Assembly (NCBI RefSeq): GCF_023700005.1
Contig: NZ_JAMLJK010000001.1
Coordinates: forward strand, 434,001 to 498,000
Length of the DNA stretch: 64,000 bases
Reading direction: 5' to 3'
Source: Larsenimonas rhizosphaerae
GTDB lineage: Bacteria; Pseudomonadota; Gammaproteobacteria; Pseudomonadales; Halomonadaceae
Shown here: piece after piece, positions 16,409 to 25,366 of the stretch
How the letters are laid out: each line of letters starts with the position of its first letter
Numbering within the stretch: position 1 is the first letter of the stretch
Notes under the pieces: generated by a model
The model's input: the letters and a program-made list of their open reading frames with translations, nothing else
Database searches by the model: none
Told to the model about the DNA's origin: nothing
Translations under genes and position numbers: made by a program

Positions 16409-16876
16409 TCAGCCCATGCAGCAGCGCTTTGCCTTTTTACCGCTGCCGCAGGGGCAGGGGCCATTGCGGGAAACCTTTTCCGCTGGTGGGTTCTGAATCC
16501 CGTCCAGGTAATACCAGTGGCCCTCCTCGCGGATGAAACGCGAGCGCTCATGCATGACGTGAGATATTCCCTCCGCCAAAAAGGCCGCCTTGAATTCCAC
16601 CTCGCCCCGCCGGCCCCGTTCCTGGCTTGAAATGATCTCGAGCCCCGTCCATTCGGCCTCACGTCGCGACAGGGCCGCCGCCGATAGCTCCCGGCGCTCT
16701 GGACGGCCCGGGGCCCATGTCGCCAGCAGGTAGTCTCCCAGCCCGCCAAGGGCGAAGGCACTATAGCGGGAGCGCATCAGTGCCTCGCAGGTGGCCGCAA
16801 CGGCCTCACCGCGATGCAGGGGCGCGCAGCAGGTGGCGTAAGGATGGCCGGACTGGCAGGGGCAGGGAGCAGGCAT
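16409..16876 (-). CDS. ychJ: YchJ family SEC-C motif protein (UPF0225)
   Basis: A 155-residue cytoplasmic protein with a cysteine motif at each end: CPCQSGHPYATCC at residues 4-16 and the SEC-C motif CPCGSGKKAKRCC at the C-terminus, both typical zinc-binding sites. The middle region (ALMRSRYSAFALG, WTGLEIISS, VEFKAAF, SRFIREEGHWYYLDG) is the NTF2-like YchJ core. The start at 16876 places the first cysteine motif at the N-terminus as in E. coli YchJ (about 152 residues). It is convergent with the DUF3465 gene, 9 bases apart. Exact function is unknown. Confidence 0.9.
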   Translation of the reverse strand: MPAPCPCQSGHPYATCCAPLHRGEAVAATCEALMRSRYSAFALGGLGDYLLATWAPGRPERRELSAAALSRREAEWTGLEIISSQERGRRGEVEFKAAFLAEGISHVMHERSRFIREEGHWYYLDGIQNPPAEKVSRNGPCPCGSGKKAKRCCMG

Positions 16877-16995
16877 GGAAACTTCCGGGTCTGGAATGTG
16901 AGTGAAGCCTATCAAGATTCGAGCCGGTATGCCGTTTTAAGCAGCAACTTCGCCGGCTGCGCCGTGCGTGACTGCGACAAGAGGCTGGGCTTCTC

Positions 16996-17823
16996 ATGGA
17001 TCAACTGTTCGAAAAAATTCACCAACTCCCGAATGTTCCTGAAGTAGTGATGGAGCTGATCGAGAACTTCAACAACCGCAATATCAGCGTTGATGAAGTG
17101 GCCAGCAGTATCAAGAAGGACCCGAACCTGGCCCTCAAGGTGCTGCGCATGGCCAACTCGGCGCGCTATGGTGCCGGACGCAATATCGGGTCAATCGATG
17201 ATGCGGTCATGCTGCTGGGGTTTGATTGCGTCAAGACCCTGGTGATTGCCTCCGGGGTGACCTGTGCCTTCAAGGAAATTCCCGGACTTGATCGGCGCGA
17301 GTTCTGGCGCGAGTCCTTCATGGTGGCCAATATCGCCCGGACCATCGTTCGCAACAGCAAGATAAAGGACGTGTCAGCGGAAACGGCCTTCACCTGTGGC
17401 ATCCTGCATAACATCGGCCTGACCCTCATGCATATCGGGCATCCCGATAAAATGCTGCGGATCGACAAGCTGGTGGAGCAGGGAGCCCTTCGAAGCGAGC
17501 TGGAGTTGAACCAGTTCGGCTATGATTACACCCAGGTCGGCGCCGAGCTGGCGCGCCGCTGGCGCTTTCCGGAAACCATTCGCACGGCGCTGGAATTTCA
17601 GAACCATCCGCTGGATACCAGCCCGTTTTCGGCGTACGCCGCGGCGGTTCACCTGTCTGCATACCTGTATCGGTGCATCGTCAACGGCAAGTCCGAGGAA
17701 GAGGCGCTTGGGCAGTTCCCGGTGGATGTGCGCAAGCCGCTGTCACTGGACCTGTTGACGCTTTACGAGGATATCGTCGAGCTGATGCATCAGGACGACG
17801 ACATCGACACCATCCTGGCCTGA
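16996..17823 (+). CDS. HDOD domain signal-transduction protein
   Basis: A 275-residue protein made almost entirely of an HDOD domain, the degenerate HD relative found in bacterial signalling proteins. LPNVPEVVMELIE, IKKDPNLALKVLRMANSARYG and SIDDAVMLLGFDCVKTLVIA are the N-terminal family motifs. FTCGILHNIGLTLMHIG takes the place of the HD motif, so phosphodiesterase activity is not expected. There is no attached receiver, GGDEF or EAL domain. It stands alone between divergent ychJ and a convergent transporter operon; its partner pathway cannot be told from context. Confidence 0.88.
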   Translation: MDQLFEKIHQLPNVPEVVMELIENFNNRNISVDEVASSIKKDPNLALKVLRMANSARYGAGRNIGSIDDAVMLLGFDCVKTLVIASGVTCAFKEIPGLDRREFWRESFMVANIARTIVRNSKIKDVSAETAFTCGILHNIGLTLMHIGHPDKMLRIDKLVEQGALRSELELNQFGYDYTQVGAELARRWRFPETIRTALEFQNHPLDTSPFSAYAAAVHLSAYLYRCIVNGKSEEEALGQFPVDVRKPLSLDLLTLYEDIVELMHQDDDIDTILA

Positions 17824-17836
17824 GCCTGCGTGATAC

Positions 17837-17859
17837 CCGGGGCCCGTCCAGGGCCCCGG
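17837..17859. terminator. Convergent terminator hairpin
   Basis: CGGGGCCC and GGGCCCCG form a perfect 8-bp stem with a 5-base loop between the converging HDOD and ABC-transporter genes. There is no clear T tract on either strand, so it may act in both directions but weakly. Confidence 0.4.
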
Positions 17860-17867
17860 ACAGGGCT

Positions 17868-18611
17868 TTATGCCGAGGTGCCCAGTACCTTTCTGAGAAA
17901 GCTGCGAGTGCGGGGGTCCTTCGGGTCACTGAACAGCTGGTCCGGTGGCCCCTGCTCTACAATGCGTCCGCCTTCCATGAAGATCACCCGGTCTGCCACA
18001 TCGCGGGCAAACTGCATTTCATGAGTCACTACCATCATGGTCTGGCGCTGGCTGGCCAGCTGTTTCATGACGCCCAGAACTTCTTCGACCCATTCAGGGT
18101 CGAGTGCCGAGGTAGGTTCATCAAACAGGATGACTTCGGCATCGGCCGCCATGGCCCGGGCAATTCCGACCCGCTGCTGCTGACCTCCCGACAGGGCCGA
18201 CGGATAGGCGTTGCCCCGGTCGCCAAGTCCTACACGCTCCAGCAGTTCCATGGCGCGGGCGTGGGCGCGGGCCCGGGGCCAGCCGTCCACCACGATCAGG
18301 CGTTCGGCGACATTGTCGCGCGCGGTCCGGTTGGCAAACAGGGCGTAGTTCTGGAAGACAAACGCTGTATTGCGCCGCAGCGCTAGCTGCTCTGCCCGGG
18401 AGGCTTTGGCAAAGTCGATTCGAAGCTTGTTCAGGCTTATTTCGCCGCTGTCCGGCGTTTCCAGCATGTTGATGCAGCGCAGCAGGGTGGACTTGCCGGT
18501 ACCGCTGGGCCCGATCACTACAATGATCTCGCCCTTTTCAATGGTGAGGTCAATGCCGTCGAGTACGGTGCTGTTGCCAAAGGTCTTGACGAGACGGGAG
18601 AGAGTAATCAT
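17868..18611 (-). CDS. Amino acid ABC transporter ATP-binding protein
   Basis: A 247-residue ATPase of the polar amino acid uptake family (GlnQ/HisP/TcyC type). Walker [10 protein letters not shown] lies at about residues 34-42. The signature [15 protein letters not shown], Walker [14 protein letters not shown] and the H-loop [16 protein letters not shown] follow in order. Its ATG overlaps the permease stop by 4 bases, giving coupled translation in an order substrate-binding protein, permease, ATPase. It energises import through the neighbouring permease. Confidence 0.92.
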   Translation of the reverse strand: MITLSRLVKTFGNSTVLDGIDLTIEKGEIIVVIGPSGTGKSTLLRCINMLETPDSGEISLNKLRIDFAKASRAEQLALRRNTAFVFQNYALFANRTARDNVAERLIVVDGWPRARAHARAMELLERVGLGDRGNAYPSALSGGQQQRVGIARAMAADAEVILFDEPTSALDPEWVEEVLGVMKQLASQRQTMMVVTHEMQFARDVADRVIFMEGGRIVEQGPPDQLFSDPKDPRTRSFLRKVLGTSA

Positions 18612-19282
18612 CGCGCGTAGGCCCTGTTCAAACGATGTTCCAGCATCTTCTGCAGCCGGGACAGCAGTTCCACGACTACCCAGTAGATAATCGCCACGGT
18701 CAGAAAGGCCTCGAAATACATGAAGCTGCTGGAAGCGTCCTTCTGGGTCGCGCCCATCAGTTCGGTCACGCCCAGGGTAAAGGCCAGAGACGTCGACTTG
18801 ATCATGTCGATGAAGTAGTTCATCAGCGTTGGCACGGCAATGCGTGTGGCCTGAGGCAACACGATACGCCGCATCAGCTGCCCCTGGGTCATGCCGATCG
18901 ACAGCGCCGCCTCGGTCTGGCTGCGGTCGACACCGGCAATGGCTGCCCGGATCGATTCAGCCATGTAGGCACTGAAATGCAGGGTCAGGCCGAGGATGGT
19001 GGCCGTGATGCCATCTACCTTGACCAGCGACGTGAAGATCTGCGGCAGACCGTAATAGAACAGAAACAGCTGAACCAGTAGCGGGGTGCCGCGGAAAAAG
19101 GAAATGAACAGCAGCGTGAGCTGGTTCAGTACCGGCGGGCGGGTGACACGTATCACCGCCAGCAGCGAGGCCAGTACCAGCGCGCACAGCATGCCGGCAC
19201 TGGCCATGCCGAGGGTAATCGGCAGCTTGGTGAGCAGATACGGCGCCAGCTGGGCCATGTAGGAAAAATCAAGCACGCTCAC
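18608..19282 (-). CDS. Amino acid ABC transporter permease
   Basis: A 224-residue inner-membrane protein of the His/Glu/Gln/Arg permease family with about five membrane helices. [22 protein letters not shown] is the N-terminal family region, and [22 protein letters not shown] is the EAA loop that docks on the ATPase. It lies 24 bases behind the substrate-binding protein gene and overlaps the ATPase gene. Only one permease gene is present, so it probably works as a homodimer, as in cystine systems. Confidence 0.9.
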   Translation of the reverse strand: MSVLDFSYMAQLAPYLLTKLPITLGMASAGMLCALVLASLLAVIRVTRPPVLNQLTLLFISFFRGTPLLVQLFLFYYGLPQIFTSLVKVDGITATILGLTLHFSAYMAESIRAAIAGVDRSQTEAALSIGMTQGQLMRRIVLPQATRIAVPTLMNYFIDMIKSTSLAFTLGVTELMGATQKDASSSFMYFEAFLTVAIIYWVVVELLSRLQKMLEHRLNRAYAR

Positions 19283-19306
19283 ACGCTGCCTCCTGGTGCG
19301 ACTCGC

Positions 19307-20059
19307 TTATGGCGAGGTAATGTCAGTGCCAAACCACTTCTCGGAAATCTGCGCGAGGGTACCATCATCTCGAAGGGTTGCCAGTGCCTGATTGACCTTG
19401 TCACGCAGGGCTACGCCTTCGCTGTCATCGCGAAACGGCAGGGCGTTTTCGATGCGTGAAAACGGCTGGCCGGCCAGTTGCAGTGGCAGCGGTGTTTTCT
19501 TGATGACCTGAGCGGCACTGACGCGGTCCATGACAAAGGCATCGGAGCGACCAAGGGCGACATCCTGCTCGACATTGGACTCATAGGTCTTGATGTTGAT
19601 GTCGTCGGCATTGGGCAGTTCACGCAGCAATTGCTCGAAGTTGGTACCCAGATTGACGGCGACGGTCTTGCCGGACAGATCCGCGGGGCCTTGAATGCTG
19701 TCATTGCCCCGTTTCACCACGACCTGTGCACCGTCATACACATAGGGTGTGCTGAAGGCGTACTTGGCCTTGCGCGCGTCGGTGATGGTGATCTGGTTGG
19801 CGATCGTATCGATGCGCCCGGCGTCCAGCATACCGGCCAGCCCGGAGAAGTTGGCCGTGACAAAGGACACGTTTTCACCGATCTGCTTGCCGATGGCGTT
19901 CAGAACATCGACTTCAAAGCCCTGAAGCTTGCCCTGCCGGGCGAAGGTGAACGGGAAATAGTTGCCGGACATGCCGACCCTGATATCGGCCTGAGCGGGC
20001 AGGGTAGCCAGGGTCAATGTTCCCAGGGCCACAACAGACAGCAGTGTTTTGATGTTCAT
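19307..20059 (-). CDS. Periplasmic amino acid-binding protein (cystine-binding-like)
   Basis: A 250-residue SBP_bac_3 family protein with a signal peptide (MNIKTLLSVVALGTLTLATL, mature from about DIRVGM). GLAGMLDAGRIDTIANQ, ITDARKAKYAFSTPYVY and VNLGTNFEQLLREL resemble the cystine-binding FliY/TcyA/YxeM group, so cystine or a related sulfur amino acid is the best guess. AAGGA precedes the start. It is the first gene of a three-gene operon with a single permease and an ATPase. Other polar amino acids remain possible. Confidence 0.85.
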   Translation of the reverse strand: MNIKTLLSVVALGTLTLATLPAQADIRVGMSGNYFPFTFARQGKLQGFEVDVLNAIGKQIGENVSFVTANFSGLAGMLDAGRIDTIANQITITDARKAKYAFSTPYVYDGAQVVVKRGNDSIQGPADLSGKTVAVNLGTNFEQLLRELPNADDINIKTYESNVEQDVALGRSDAFVMDRVSAAQVIKKTPLPLQLAGQPFSRIENALPFRDDSEGVALRDKVNQALATLRDDGTLAQISEKWFGTDITSP

Positions 20060-20222
20060 CGATGGAGTCCTTGTTCACGTCATCGTTATTGGCAACATGG
20101 TAGGTCAATAATTCAATAACGTCATAAAAGAATAAATCTATATGCCTTTTTGTTTTATTCGATCAGGATATCCCGGCGCTGCATATTCATTATGCTGACA
20201 GGGTTGAAATCGAAAGAGCCAT

Positions 20223-20253
20223 CCCCATTTAACTAGCATGCTAACAAATGGGG
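20223..20253. promoter_or_regulatory. Nested palindrome upstream of the semialdehyde dehydrogenase
   Basis: CCCCATTT (20223-20230) and AAATGGGG (20246-20253) flank the perfect central palindrome TAGCATGCTA (20234-20243). The element ends 42 bases before the dehydrogenase start codon. It could be a double-layered operator or a stem-loop in the leader. The binding factor is unknown. Confidence 0.45.
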
Positions 20254-20295
20254 TGGGTCATACTACCTTTCCTGTTCAAAGGAGAAAACCAGCGT

Positions 20296-21729
20296 ATGTA
20301 TCCTGACGTAATGTTGTTCGTGAACGGTCAATGGCAGCCGGCGGCCGATGGAGGCAGTCTGGATGTAGTCAATCCGGCCACGGAAGAGGTCATCGGACAG
20401 GTTGCCCGAGCCGGTCAGGCCGACCTTGACAAGGCGCTTGACGCGGCCTCGACGGCTTTCGCTACCTGGCGTATCACTTCTCCGCTCGAGCGAGGCAAGA
20501 CCATGCGTCGCGCTGCCGAACTGCTGCGTGAGCGGGCTGACCATATTGCCGGCATCATGACTCGCGAGCAGGGCAAGCCGCTGGCTCAGGCCAGGGCTGA
20601 AACCCTGGGCGCTGCGGATACGATCGACTGGTTTGCCGGAGAAGCCCAGCGTACATACGGTCAGTTGGTGCCGGCACGTCAGCCTGATGTGCAGCAGCAG
20701 GTAAGCAAGCGTCCGGTGGGCGTGGTGGCTGCCTTCACGCCGTGGAACTTCCCGATCAATCAGGTCGTGCGCAAGCTGTCTGCAGCCCTGGCTGCCGGCT
20801 GTACCATTATCGTCAAGGGGCCGGAGGAAACGCCGGGGTCTCCCGCCGAACTGGTGCGCGCCTTTGCTGATGCCGGTGTGCCTGCCGGCGTCATCAACCT
20901 TGTGTACGGTGTGCCGGCTGACATTTCCGAGTACCTGATTCCGCACCCGAAGGTGGCCAAGATTTCCTTTACCGGTTCGACGCCGGTCGGCAAGCATCTG
21001 GCAGCACTGGCTGGTCAGCACATGAAGCGGGCCACGATGGAACTGGGCGGTCATGCCCCCGTGCTGGTATTCGAGGATGCCGATCTGGATGTGGCAGCCC
21101 GCGAAATGGCGCTGGCAAAATTTCGCAACGCGGGTCAGGTCTGCATCGCGCCTACCCGCTTTCTGATTCAGGACGCGGTTTATGACACCTTCATTGACAA
21201 GTTTGCCGCCGAAGTGAGGGCGCTCAGGCAGGGCGATGGTCTGGATGAGGGCACTACGATCGGGCCCATGATCCATGGGCGTGGCCGTGACAATATCGAG
21301 GCGTTCGTCAATGACGCCGTCGAGAAGGGGGCGCAGGTGGTCACCGGCGGCAAGCGCGGCGAAGGCAAGGGATTCTTCTTCGAGCCGACCGTGCTCAAGG
21401 ATGTTCCTGCTTCTGCGCGTGCCTGGAGCGAAGAACCGTTTGGCCCGGTTGCGCTCTTCCAGTCCTTCAGCGAGTACGATGAGGCGGTTGCCGAGGCAAA
21501 TCGTCTGCCGTTCGGCCTGGCGGCCTATGCGTATGCGCGTGATCATCGCCTTGTGGCAGCGCTGGGGCGTGACGTTGAATGTGGCATGCTGACCATCAAC
21601 CATAACGGGCTGGGTCTGCCTGAAGCTCCGTTTGGCGGTATCAAGGATTCCGGTTATGGCACTGAAGGTGGCAGTGAAGCCATCGAGAGCTATCTGGAAC
21701 TTCGTTATGTCACTCAGGCTGCCCGCTGA
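20296..21729 (+). CDS. Succinate/2-oxoglutarate semialdehyde dehydrogenase-like aldehyde dehydrogenase
   Basis: A 477-residue NAD(P)-dependent aldehyde dehydrogenase. TPWNFPINQVVRKLSAALAA forms the Rossmann entry, FTGSTPVGK the cofactor loop, MELGGHAP holds the general-base Glu (about 249) and FRNAGQVCIAPTRF the catalytic Cys (about 283). The MKRATMELGGHAPV, EEPFGPVA and GIKDSGYGTEGG segments look most like 2-oxoglutarate-semialdehyde dehydrogenases of oxidative pentose or hydroxyproline breakdown (Azospirillum AraE type), which overlap in sequence with GabD. The ATG at 20296 has AAGGAG about 10 bases upstream. The gene stands alone, with a nested palindrome before it and a strong terminator behind. 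Substrate is not decided. Confidence 0.85.
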   Translation: MYPDVMLFVNGQWQPAADGGSLDVVNPATEEVIGQVARAGQADLDKALDAASTAFATWRITSPLERGKTMRRAAELLRERADHIAGIMTREQGKPLAQARAETLGAADTIDWFAGEAQRTYGQLVPARQPDVQQQVSKRPVGVVAAFTPWNFPINQVVRKLSAALAAGCTIIVKGPEETPGSPAELVRAFADAGVPAGVINLVYGVPADISEYLIPHPKVAKISFTGSTPVGKHLAALAGQHMKRATMELGGHAPVLVFEDADLDVAAREMALAKFRNAGQVCIAPTRFLIQDAVYDTFIDKFAAEVRALRQGDGLDEGTTIGPMIHGRGRDNIEAFVNDAVEKGAQVVTGGKRGEGKGFFFEPTVLKDVPASARAWSEEPFGPVALFQSFSEYDEAVAEANRLPFGLAAYAYARDHRLVAALGRDVECGMLTINHNGLGLPEAPFGGIKDSGYGTEGGSEAIESYLELRYVTQAAR

Positions 21730-21762
21730 CGCGGTAAGCGCTGGATTGATATACTGATGAGA

Positions 21763-21792
21763 TGACGCCGGCGTAGCCGGCGTCATTTTTTT
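21763..21792 (+). terminator. Strong rho-independent terminator
   Basis: TGACGCCGGC and GCCGGCGTCA form a perfect 10-bp stem with loop GTA, followed by seven T residues. It ends the semialdehyde dehydrogenase transcript. Confidence 0.93.
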
Positions 21793-21831
21793 GCGGGACG
21801 CACAGGGTGCGGCAGGACATCAGGAGACAGC

Positions 21832-22644
21832 ATGCCCGAGTTACCCGAAGTGGAAACCACCCGTCGAGGCATTTTGCCCTACGTGGAAGGGTTCGAGATC
21901 AATGAAGTACGGGTACGCTTTCCGACATTGCGTATTCCGGTGCCCGACGGTCTGGAAAACCGACTGGTTGGTCGGACCGTTACTGCGATAACGCGACGGG
22001 CCAAGTACCTGTGTATCGAGGTGGAGTCGGTCAGGGTGCTGTGGCATCTGGGCATGTCCGGCAGCCTGAGGCTGGTGGCACCGGGAACACTGCCCCGAAA
22101 GCACGATCATATCGATTGGGTCATGTCCTCCGGCTGGGTCCTGCGCTATCACGACCCTCGCCGGTTCGGGCTGATTGATCTGGTGGATGACTGGGACCGT
22201 GACCCCCGGCTGGCCCGGCTCGGGCCGGAGCCGCTTGATGATGGGTTCACCGCGCAGGTGCTGTTTGATCGCTCTCGGGGAAAGCGAGTGGCAGTCAAGA
22301 ATTTCATCATGGATAACGCCGTAGTGGTAGGCGTAGGCAATATTTACGCCAACGAAGCGCTGTTCATGTCCCGGGTGGACCCGCGCCGGCCGGCCGGTGA
22401 GCTGGAGCTGGCCGAGTGCCAGGTGCTGTGCGCGGCGATTCGCCAGGTACTGGCTGCTTCCATTGAGCAGGGCGGCACGACCCTGCGTGACTTTGTCAGC
22501 GGCACCGGTGAGCCGGGCTATTTCGCCCAGCGGCTTTATGTTTATGGACGTCGTGGTGAAACCTGCAGGGAATGCGGCACGCTGCTGGAAGGTGTGGTGA
22601 TCGGTCAGCGTGCGACGGTCTTTTGTCCGACCTGTCAGCACTGA
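21832..22644 (+). CDS. mutM: Formamidopyrimidine-DNA glycosylase
   Basis: A 270-residue Fpg/MutM base-excision repair enzyme that removes 8-oxoguanine and formamidopyrimidines and nicks the strand. The N-terminus MPELPEVETTRRGI supplies the catalytic Pro2 (after Met removal) and Glu3. RRAKYL carries the conserved Lys, and HDPRRFG is a DNA-contact segment. NFIMDNAVVVGVGNIYANEA is the helix-two-turn-helix, and the C-terminal zinc finger uses CRECG and CPTC. Length matches E. coli MutM (269). Confidence 0.97.
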   Translation: MPELPEVETTRRGILPYVEGFEINEVRVRFPTLRIPVPDGLENRLVGRTVTAITRRAKYLCIEVESVRVLWHLGMSGSLRLVAPGTLPRKHDHIDWVMSSGWVLRYHDPRRFGLIDLVDDWDRDPRLARLGPEPLDDGFTAQVLFDRSRGKRVAVKNFIMDNAVVVGVGNIYANEALFMSRVDPRRPAGELELAECQVLCAAIRQVLAASIEQGGTTLRDFVSGTGEPGYFAQRLYVYGRRGETCRECGTLLEGVVIGQRATVFCPTCQH

Positions 22645-22763
22645 TCCCGGACGCGGCAGGATTCAGGTTATCCACACCCGGTCGGGCCGTATCTGATGTG
22701 CCATCGTCTGTTGGTGGCTTACGCAGTCGGCGCAGGCGTGTATCATTCCCCCATACGCTTGTT

Positions 22764-22783
22764 GGCAGCCCTTAAGGGCTGCC
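22764..22783. repeat. Perfect inverted repeat between mutM and the methyltransferase gene
   Basis: GGCAGCCC-TTAA-GGGCTGCC is an uninterrupted 20-base palindrome. It has no T tract on the plus strand, so a terminator role is weak. It may be a leader hairpin of the downstream methyltransferase gene. Confidence 0.5.
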
Positions 22784-22826
22784 CGCGACATATTGATGGC
22801 CTGCGGGCCCCAGGATGAGTTTTCCC

Positions 22827-24032
22827 ATGTCTGATGTATCCATTACCCGGCGCCTGAGCCTCAAGAAAAATGCCGATAAACGGCTCAAGGCCGGGCATCT
22901 TTGGCTTTATTCCAACGAAATAGACATCACCAAGACGCCGCTGAAGGATTTTGAAGCCGGCGCGCAGGCGATTGTTGAAGCTGCCGGTGGCAAGGAACTG
23001 GGTGTCGCCTACGTCAATCCCAACTCGCTGATCTGCGGCCGAGTGGTCTCCCGGGACCCCAACGTGCGGCTCGATCGCTCGCTGCTGGTCCATCGATTCA
23101 AGCAGGCACTGGCCCTGCGTCAGCGCCTGTTCGACAAGCCCTTTTATCGTCTGGTGCACGGTGAGGGTGACCTGTTGCCGGGCCTTGTGATTGATCGTTT
23201 CGATGATATCCTGGTCGTGCAGCTCAATACGCTGGGCATGGAACGCATGCGTGACAGCATTATTGACGCCCTGAACAAGGTGGTTTCACCCCGGGTCATC
23301 GTATTCAAGGGAGATACCAGCGGGCGTCGCATGGAGTCGCTCGAGCCCAGCATCGAAGTGGTGCAGGGGGAACTTCCCGAGGCGGTGATGATGGAAGAGA
23401 ACAATACCCGTTTTGAAGCGCGCGTGATCGATGGCCAGAAAACCGGCTGGTTCTATGATCACCGTGTCAACCGGGCGTGGCTTAATCGTCTGGTTGAAGG
23501 CAAGCGGGTGCTGGATGTCTTCAGCTATGTTGGTGGCTGGGGGGTACAGGCCGCCAATCATGGTGCCAGCCAGGTCATGTGCGTTGATGCCTCGGGGACT
23601 GCACTGGAGCATGTCGGCCGTAATGCACGCCTCAATGGCGTTGAAGACCGGGTCTCCGTGCAGGAAGGTGATGCCTTTGAGGTGCTGTCATCCCTCAAGG
23701 CGGCCGGTGAACAGTTTGACGTGGTCATTCTCGATCCCCCCGCGTTCATCAAGAAGCGCAAGGACATCAATAACGGCGAGCGGGCCTATGGCCGCCTCAA
23801 TCGTGAAGCGATGCGCCTGATGGGTCGTGATGGTCTGCTGGTTTCCGCGTCCTGCTCCATGCACCTGGCCAGCGAGCGTCACATCGACCTGGTGCGTGGC
23901 GCAGCCCGCCATCAGGATCGTCATGGCCAGCTCATCTTCCAGGGACACCAGGGCCCGGATCATCCGATTCATCCGTCGATTCCCGAAACCGCATACCTCA
24001 AGGCGCTGGGTGTTCGGGTATTTCGTGACTGA
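22827..24032 (+). CDS. Class I SAM-dependent 23S rRNA methyltransferase, RlmI type
   Basis: A 401-residue protein with an N-terminal PUA-like domain (ITRRLSLKKNADKRLKAGHLWLYSNE), a linker (RLVHGEGDLLPGLVIDRF) and a C-terminal Rossmann methyltransferase domain (VLDVFSYVGGWGVQAANHGA for SAM, DPPAFIKKRKD, SASCSMHL). This layout is typical of RlmI, which makes 5-methylcytosine in 23S rRNA; E. coli RlmI is 396 residues. The start at 22827 was preferred over 22815 because AGGA lies 11 bases upstream of it while 22815 has no ribosome site. The exact rRNA position is assumed from family. Confidence 0.87.
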   Translation: MSDVSITRRLSLKKNADKRLKAGHLWLYSNEIDITKTPLKDFEAGAQAIVEAAGGKELGVAYVNPNSLICGRVVSRDPNVRLDRSLLVHRFKQALALRQRLFDKPFYRLVHGEGDLLPGLVIDRFDDILVVQLNTLGMERMRDSIIDALNKVVSPRVIVFKGDTSGRRMESLEPSIEVVQGELPEAVMMEENNTRFEARVIDGQKTGWFYDHRVNRAWLNRLVEGKRVLDVFSYVGGWGVQAANHGASQVMCVDASGTALEHVGRNARLNGVEDRVSVQEGDAFEVLSSLKAAGEQFDVVILDPPAFIKKRKDINNGERAYGRLNREAMRLMGRDGLLVSASCSMHLASERHIDLVRGAARHQDRHGQLIFQGHQGPDHPIHPSIPETAYLKALGVRVFRD

Positions 24033-24080
24033 GCATGAGCGGCCGGGGCAAGCCTCTGGCCGTGGACAGTAATGTGAAAG

Positions 24081-24110
24081 CGGGCCGATGACTGCCATGT
24101 CATCGGCCCG
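24081..24110 (+). terminator. Terminator behind the rRNA methyltransferase gene
   Basis: CGGGCCGATGAC and GTCATCGGCCCG form a perfect 12-bp stem with a 6-base loop, followed by the modest T-rich stretch GTCTGTTT. It separates the methyltransferase gene from the YeeE/YedE gene. Confidence 0.65.
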
Positions 24111-24130
24111 GTCTGTTTCAGGAGGACACC

Positions 24131-25366
24131 ATGGCACATTTGAAAGCAGTACAGGGCAGGAAGGCGCCTGCCACGCCACCATCACGGCCCCTTGGCCTGC
24201 CGGGGATTGCCGCTCTGGCGCTTCTTCTGGCAGGGCTTGGCTGGCTGGCGGGCATGGTCAGCCTGGTGCAGGCAGCGCTGCTTCTGGTCGGCAGCGGCCT
24301 GGGCGTTGTGCTTTATCATGCGGCCTTCGGCTTTACCTCCGGATGGCGTCGCATGATTGTCGAGCGGCGAGGTCGAGGGCTGCGCGCCCAGATGCTGTTG
24401 CTGGCCGTGGCTGTGGTGCTGTTTTTCCCGCCCCTGGCCAGTGGCACGCTGTTTGGCCATCCGGTACACGGCTTTGTTTCGCCGATCGGTGTATCGGTCG
24501 TGGCCGGGGCCTTCATGTTCGGTCTGGGCATGCAGCTGGGCGGAGGGTGTGCGTCGGGTACGCTGTTTACCGCCGGGGGTGGCAATGCCCGTATGGTGAT
24601 AACGCTTGTGTTTTTCATCATCGGCTCGGTGCTGGCGACCATTCACTTTGACTGGTGGATGAGCCTGCCGGCGCTGGCCCCCGTGTCGCTGCCTGAAACA
24701 ATGGGGTCTGCCAACGGTATTTTCCTGAGTCTTGCCCTGTTCGGCGTGATTGCGCTGGCCACGCTATGGCTTGAAAAACGTAGGCACGGCAGTGTGGAGG
24801 CCAGTGGTGGCGTATTGCCGTCGGACCGTTCTCGCTGGCTGCGAGGCCCGTGGCCCCTGTTGCTGGGGGCACTGGCTCTGGCACTTCTGAACTTTGCAAC
24901 CCTGGCACTGGCCGGGCGGCCCTGGGGGATCACTTCTGCCTTTGCCCTGTGGGGCGCGAAAGGTGCGGCGATGATCGGTTTTGATCCGGGCAGCTGGGCC
25001 TATTGGCAGGATGCCGGTCGGGCCGCGTCACTCAAGGAAGGAATCGATCACGATGTAACCTCGGTCATGAATATCGGTATCGTGCTGGGAGCCATGGTAG
25101 CGGCATCGCTGGCCGGTCGGTTTGCGCCGAATTTTCGAATTCCGCTGCGCTCGGTGGCGGCAGCGGTCATTGGCGGCCTGTTGCTTGGGTACGGTGCGCG
25201 TATTGCCTTCGGCTGCAATATCGGTGCCTATTTCAGCGGCATTGCCTCGGGTAGCCTTCACGGGTGGGTGTGGATGGTGTTTGCCTTTGCCGGCAACATG
25301 CTGGGCGTCCGCCTGCGGCCGTTTTTCTTCCGTGCGCCATATCGGCCTGCCGTCAAGGGTTGTTGA
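24131..25366 (+). CDS. YeeE/YedE family sulfur transporter (thiosulfate uptake TsuA-like)
   Basis: A 411-residue inner-membrane protein with about ten membrane segments arranged as two related halves. GMQLGGGCASGTLFTAGGGN and YGARIAFGCNIGAYFSGIAS contain the conserved cysteines that relay thiosulfate in YeeE/TsuA. GGAGG precedes the ATG by 6 bases. No TusA-like YeeD partner or sulfurtransferase gene is adjacent. Its 3' end overlaps the convergent diguanylate cyclase gene by 14 bases. Thiosulfate as substrate is inferred from family; other sulfur species are possible. Confidence 0.86.
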   Translation: MAHLKAVQGRKAPATPPSRPLGLPGIAALALLLAGLGWLAGMVSLVQAALLLVGSGLGVVLYHAAFGFTSGWRRMIVERRGRGLRAQMLLLAVAVVLFFPPLASGTLFGHPVHGFVSPIGVSVVAGAFMFGLGMQLGGGCASGTLFTAGGGNARMVITLVFFIIGSVLATIHFDWWMSLPALAPVSLPETMGSANGIFLSLALFGVIALATLWLEKRRHGSVEASGGVLPSDRSRWLRGPWPLLLGALALALLNFATLALAGRPWGITSAFALWGAKGAAMIGFDPGSWAYWQDAGRAASLKEGIDHDVTSVMNIGIVLGAMVAASLAGRFAPNFRIPLRSVAAAVIGGLLLGYGARIAFGCNIGAYFSGIASGSLHGWVWMVFAFAGNMLGVRLRPFFFRAPYRPAVKGC

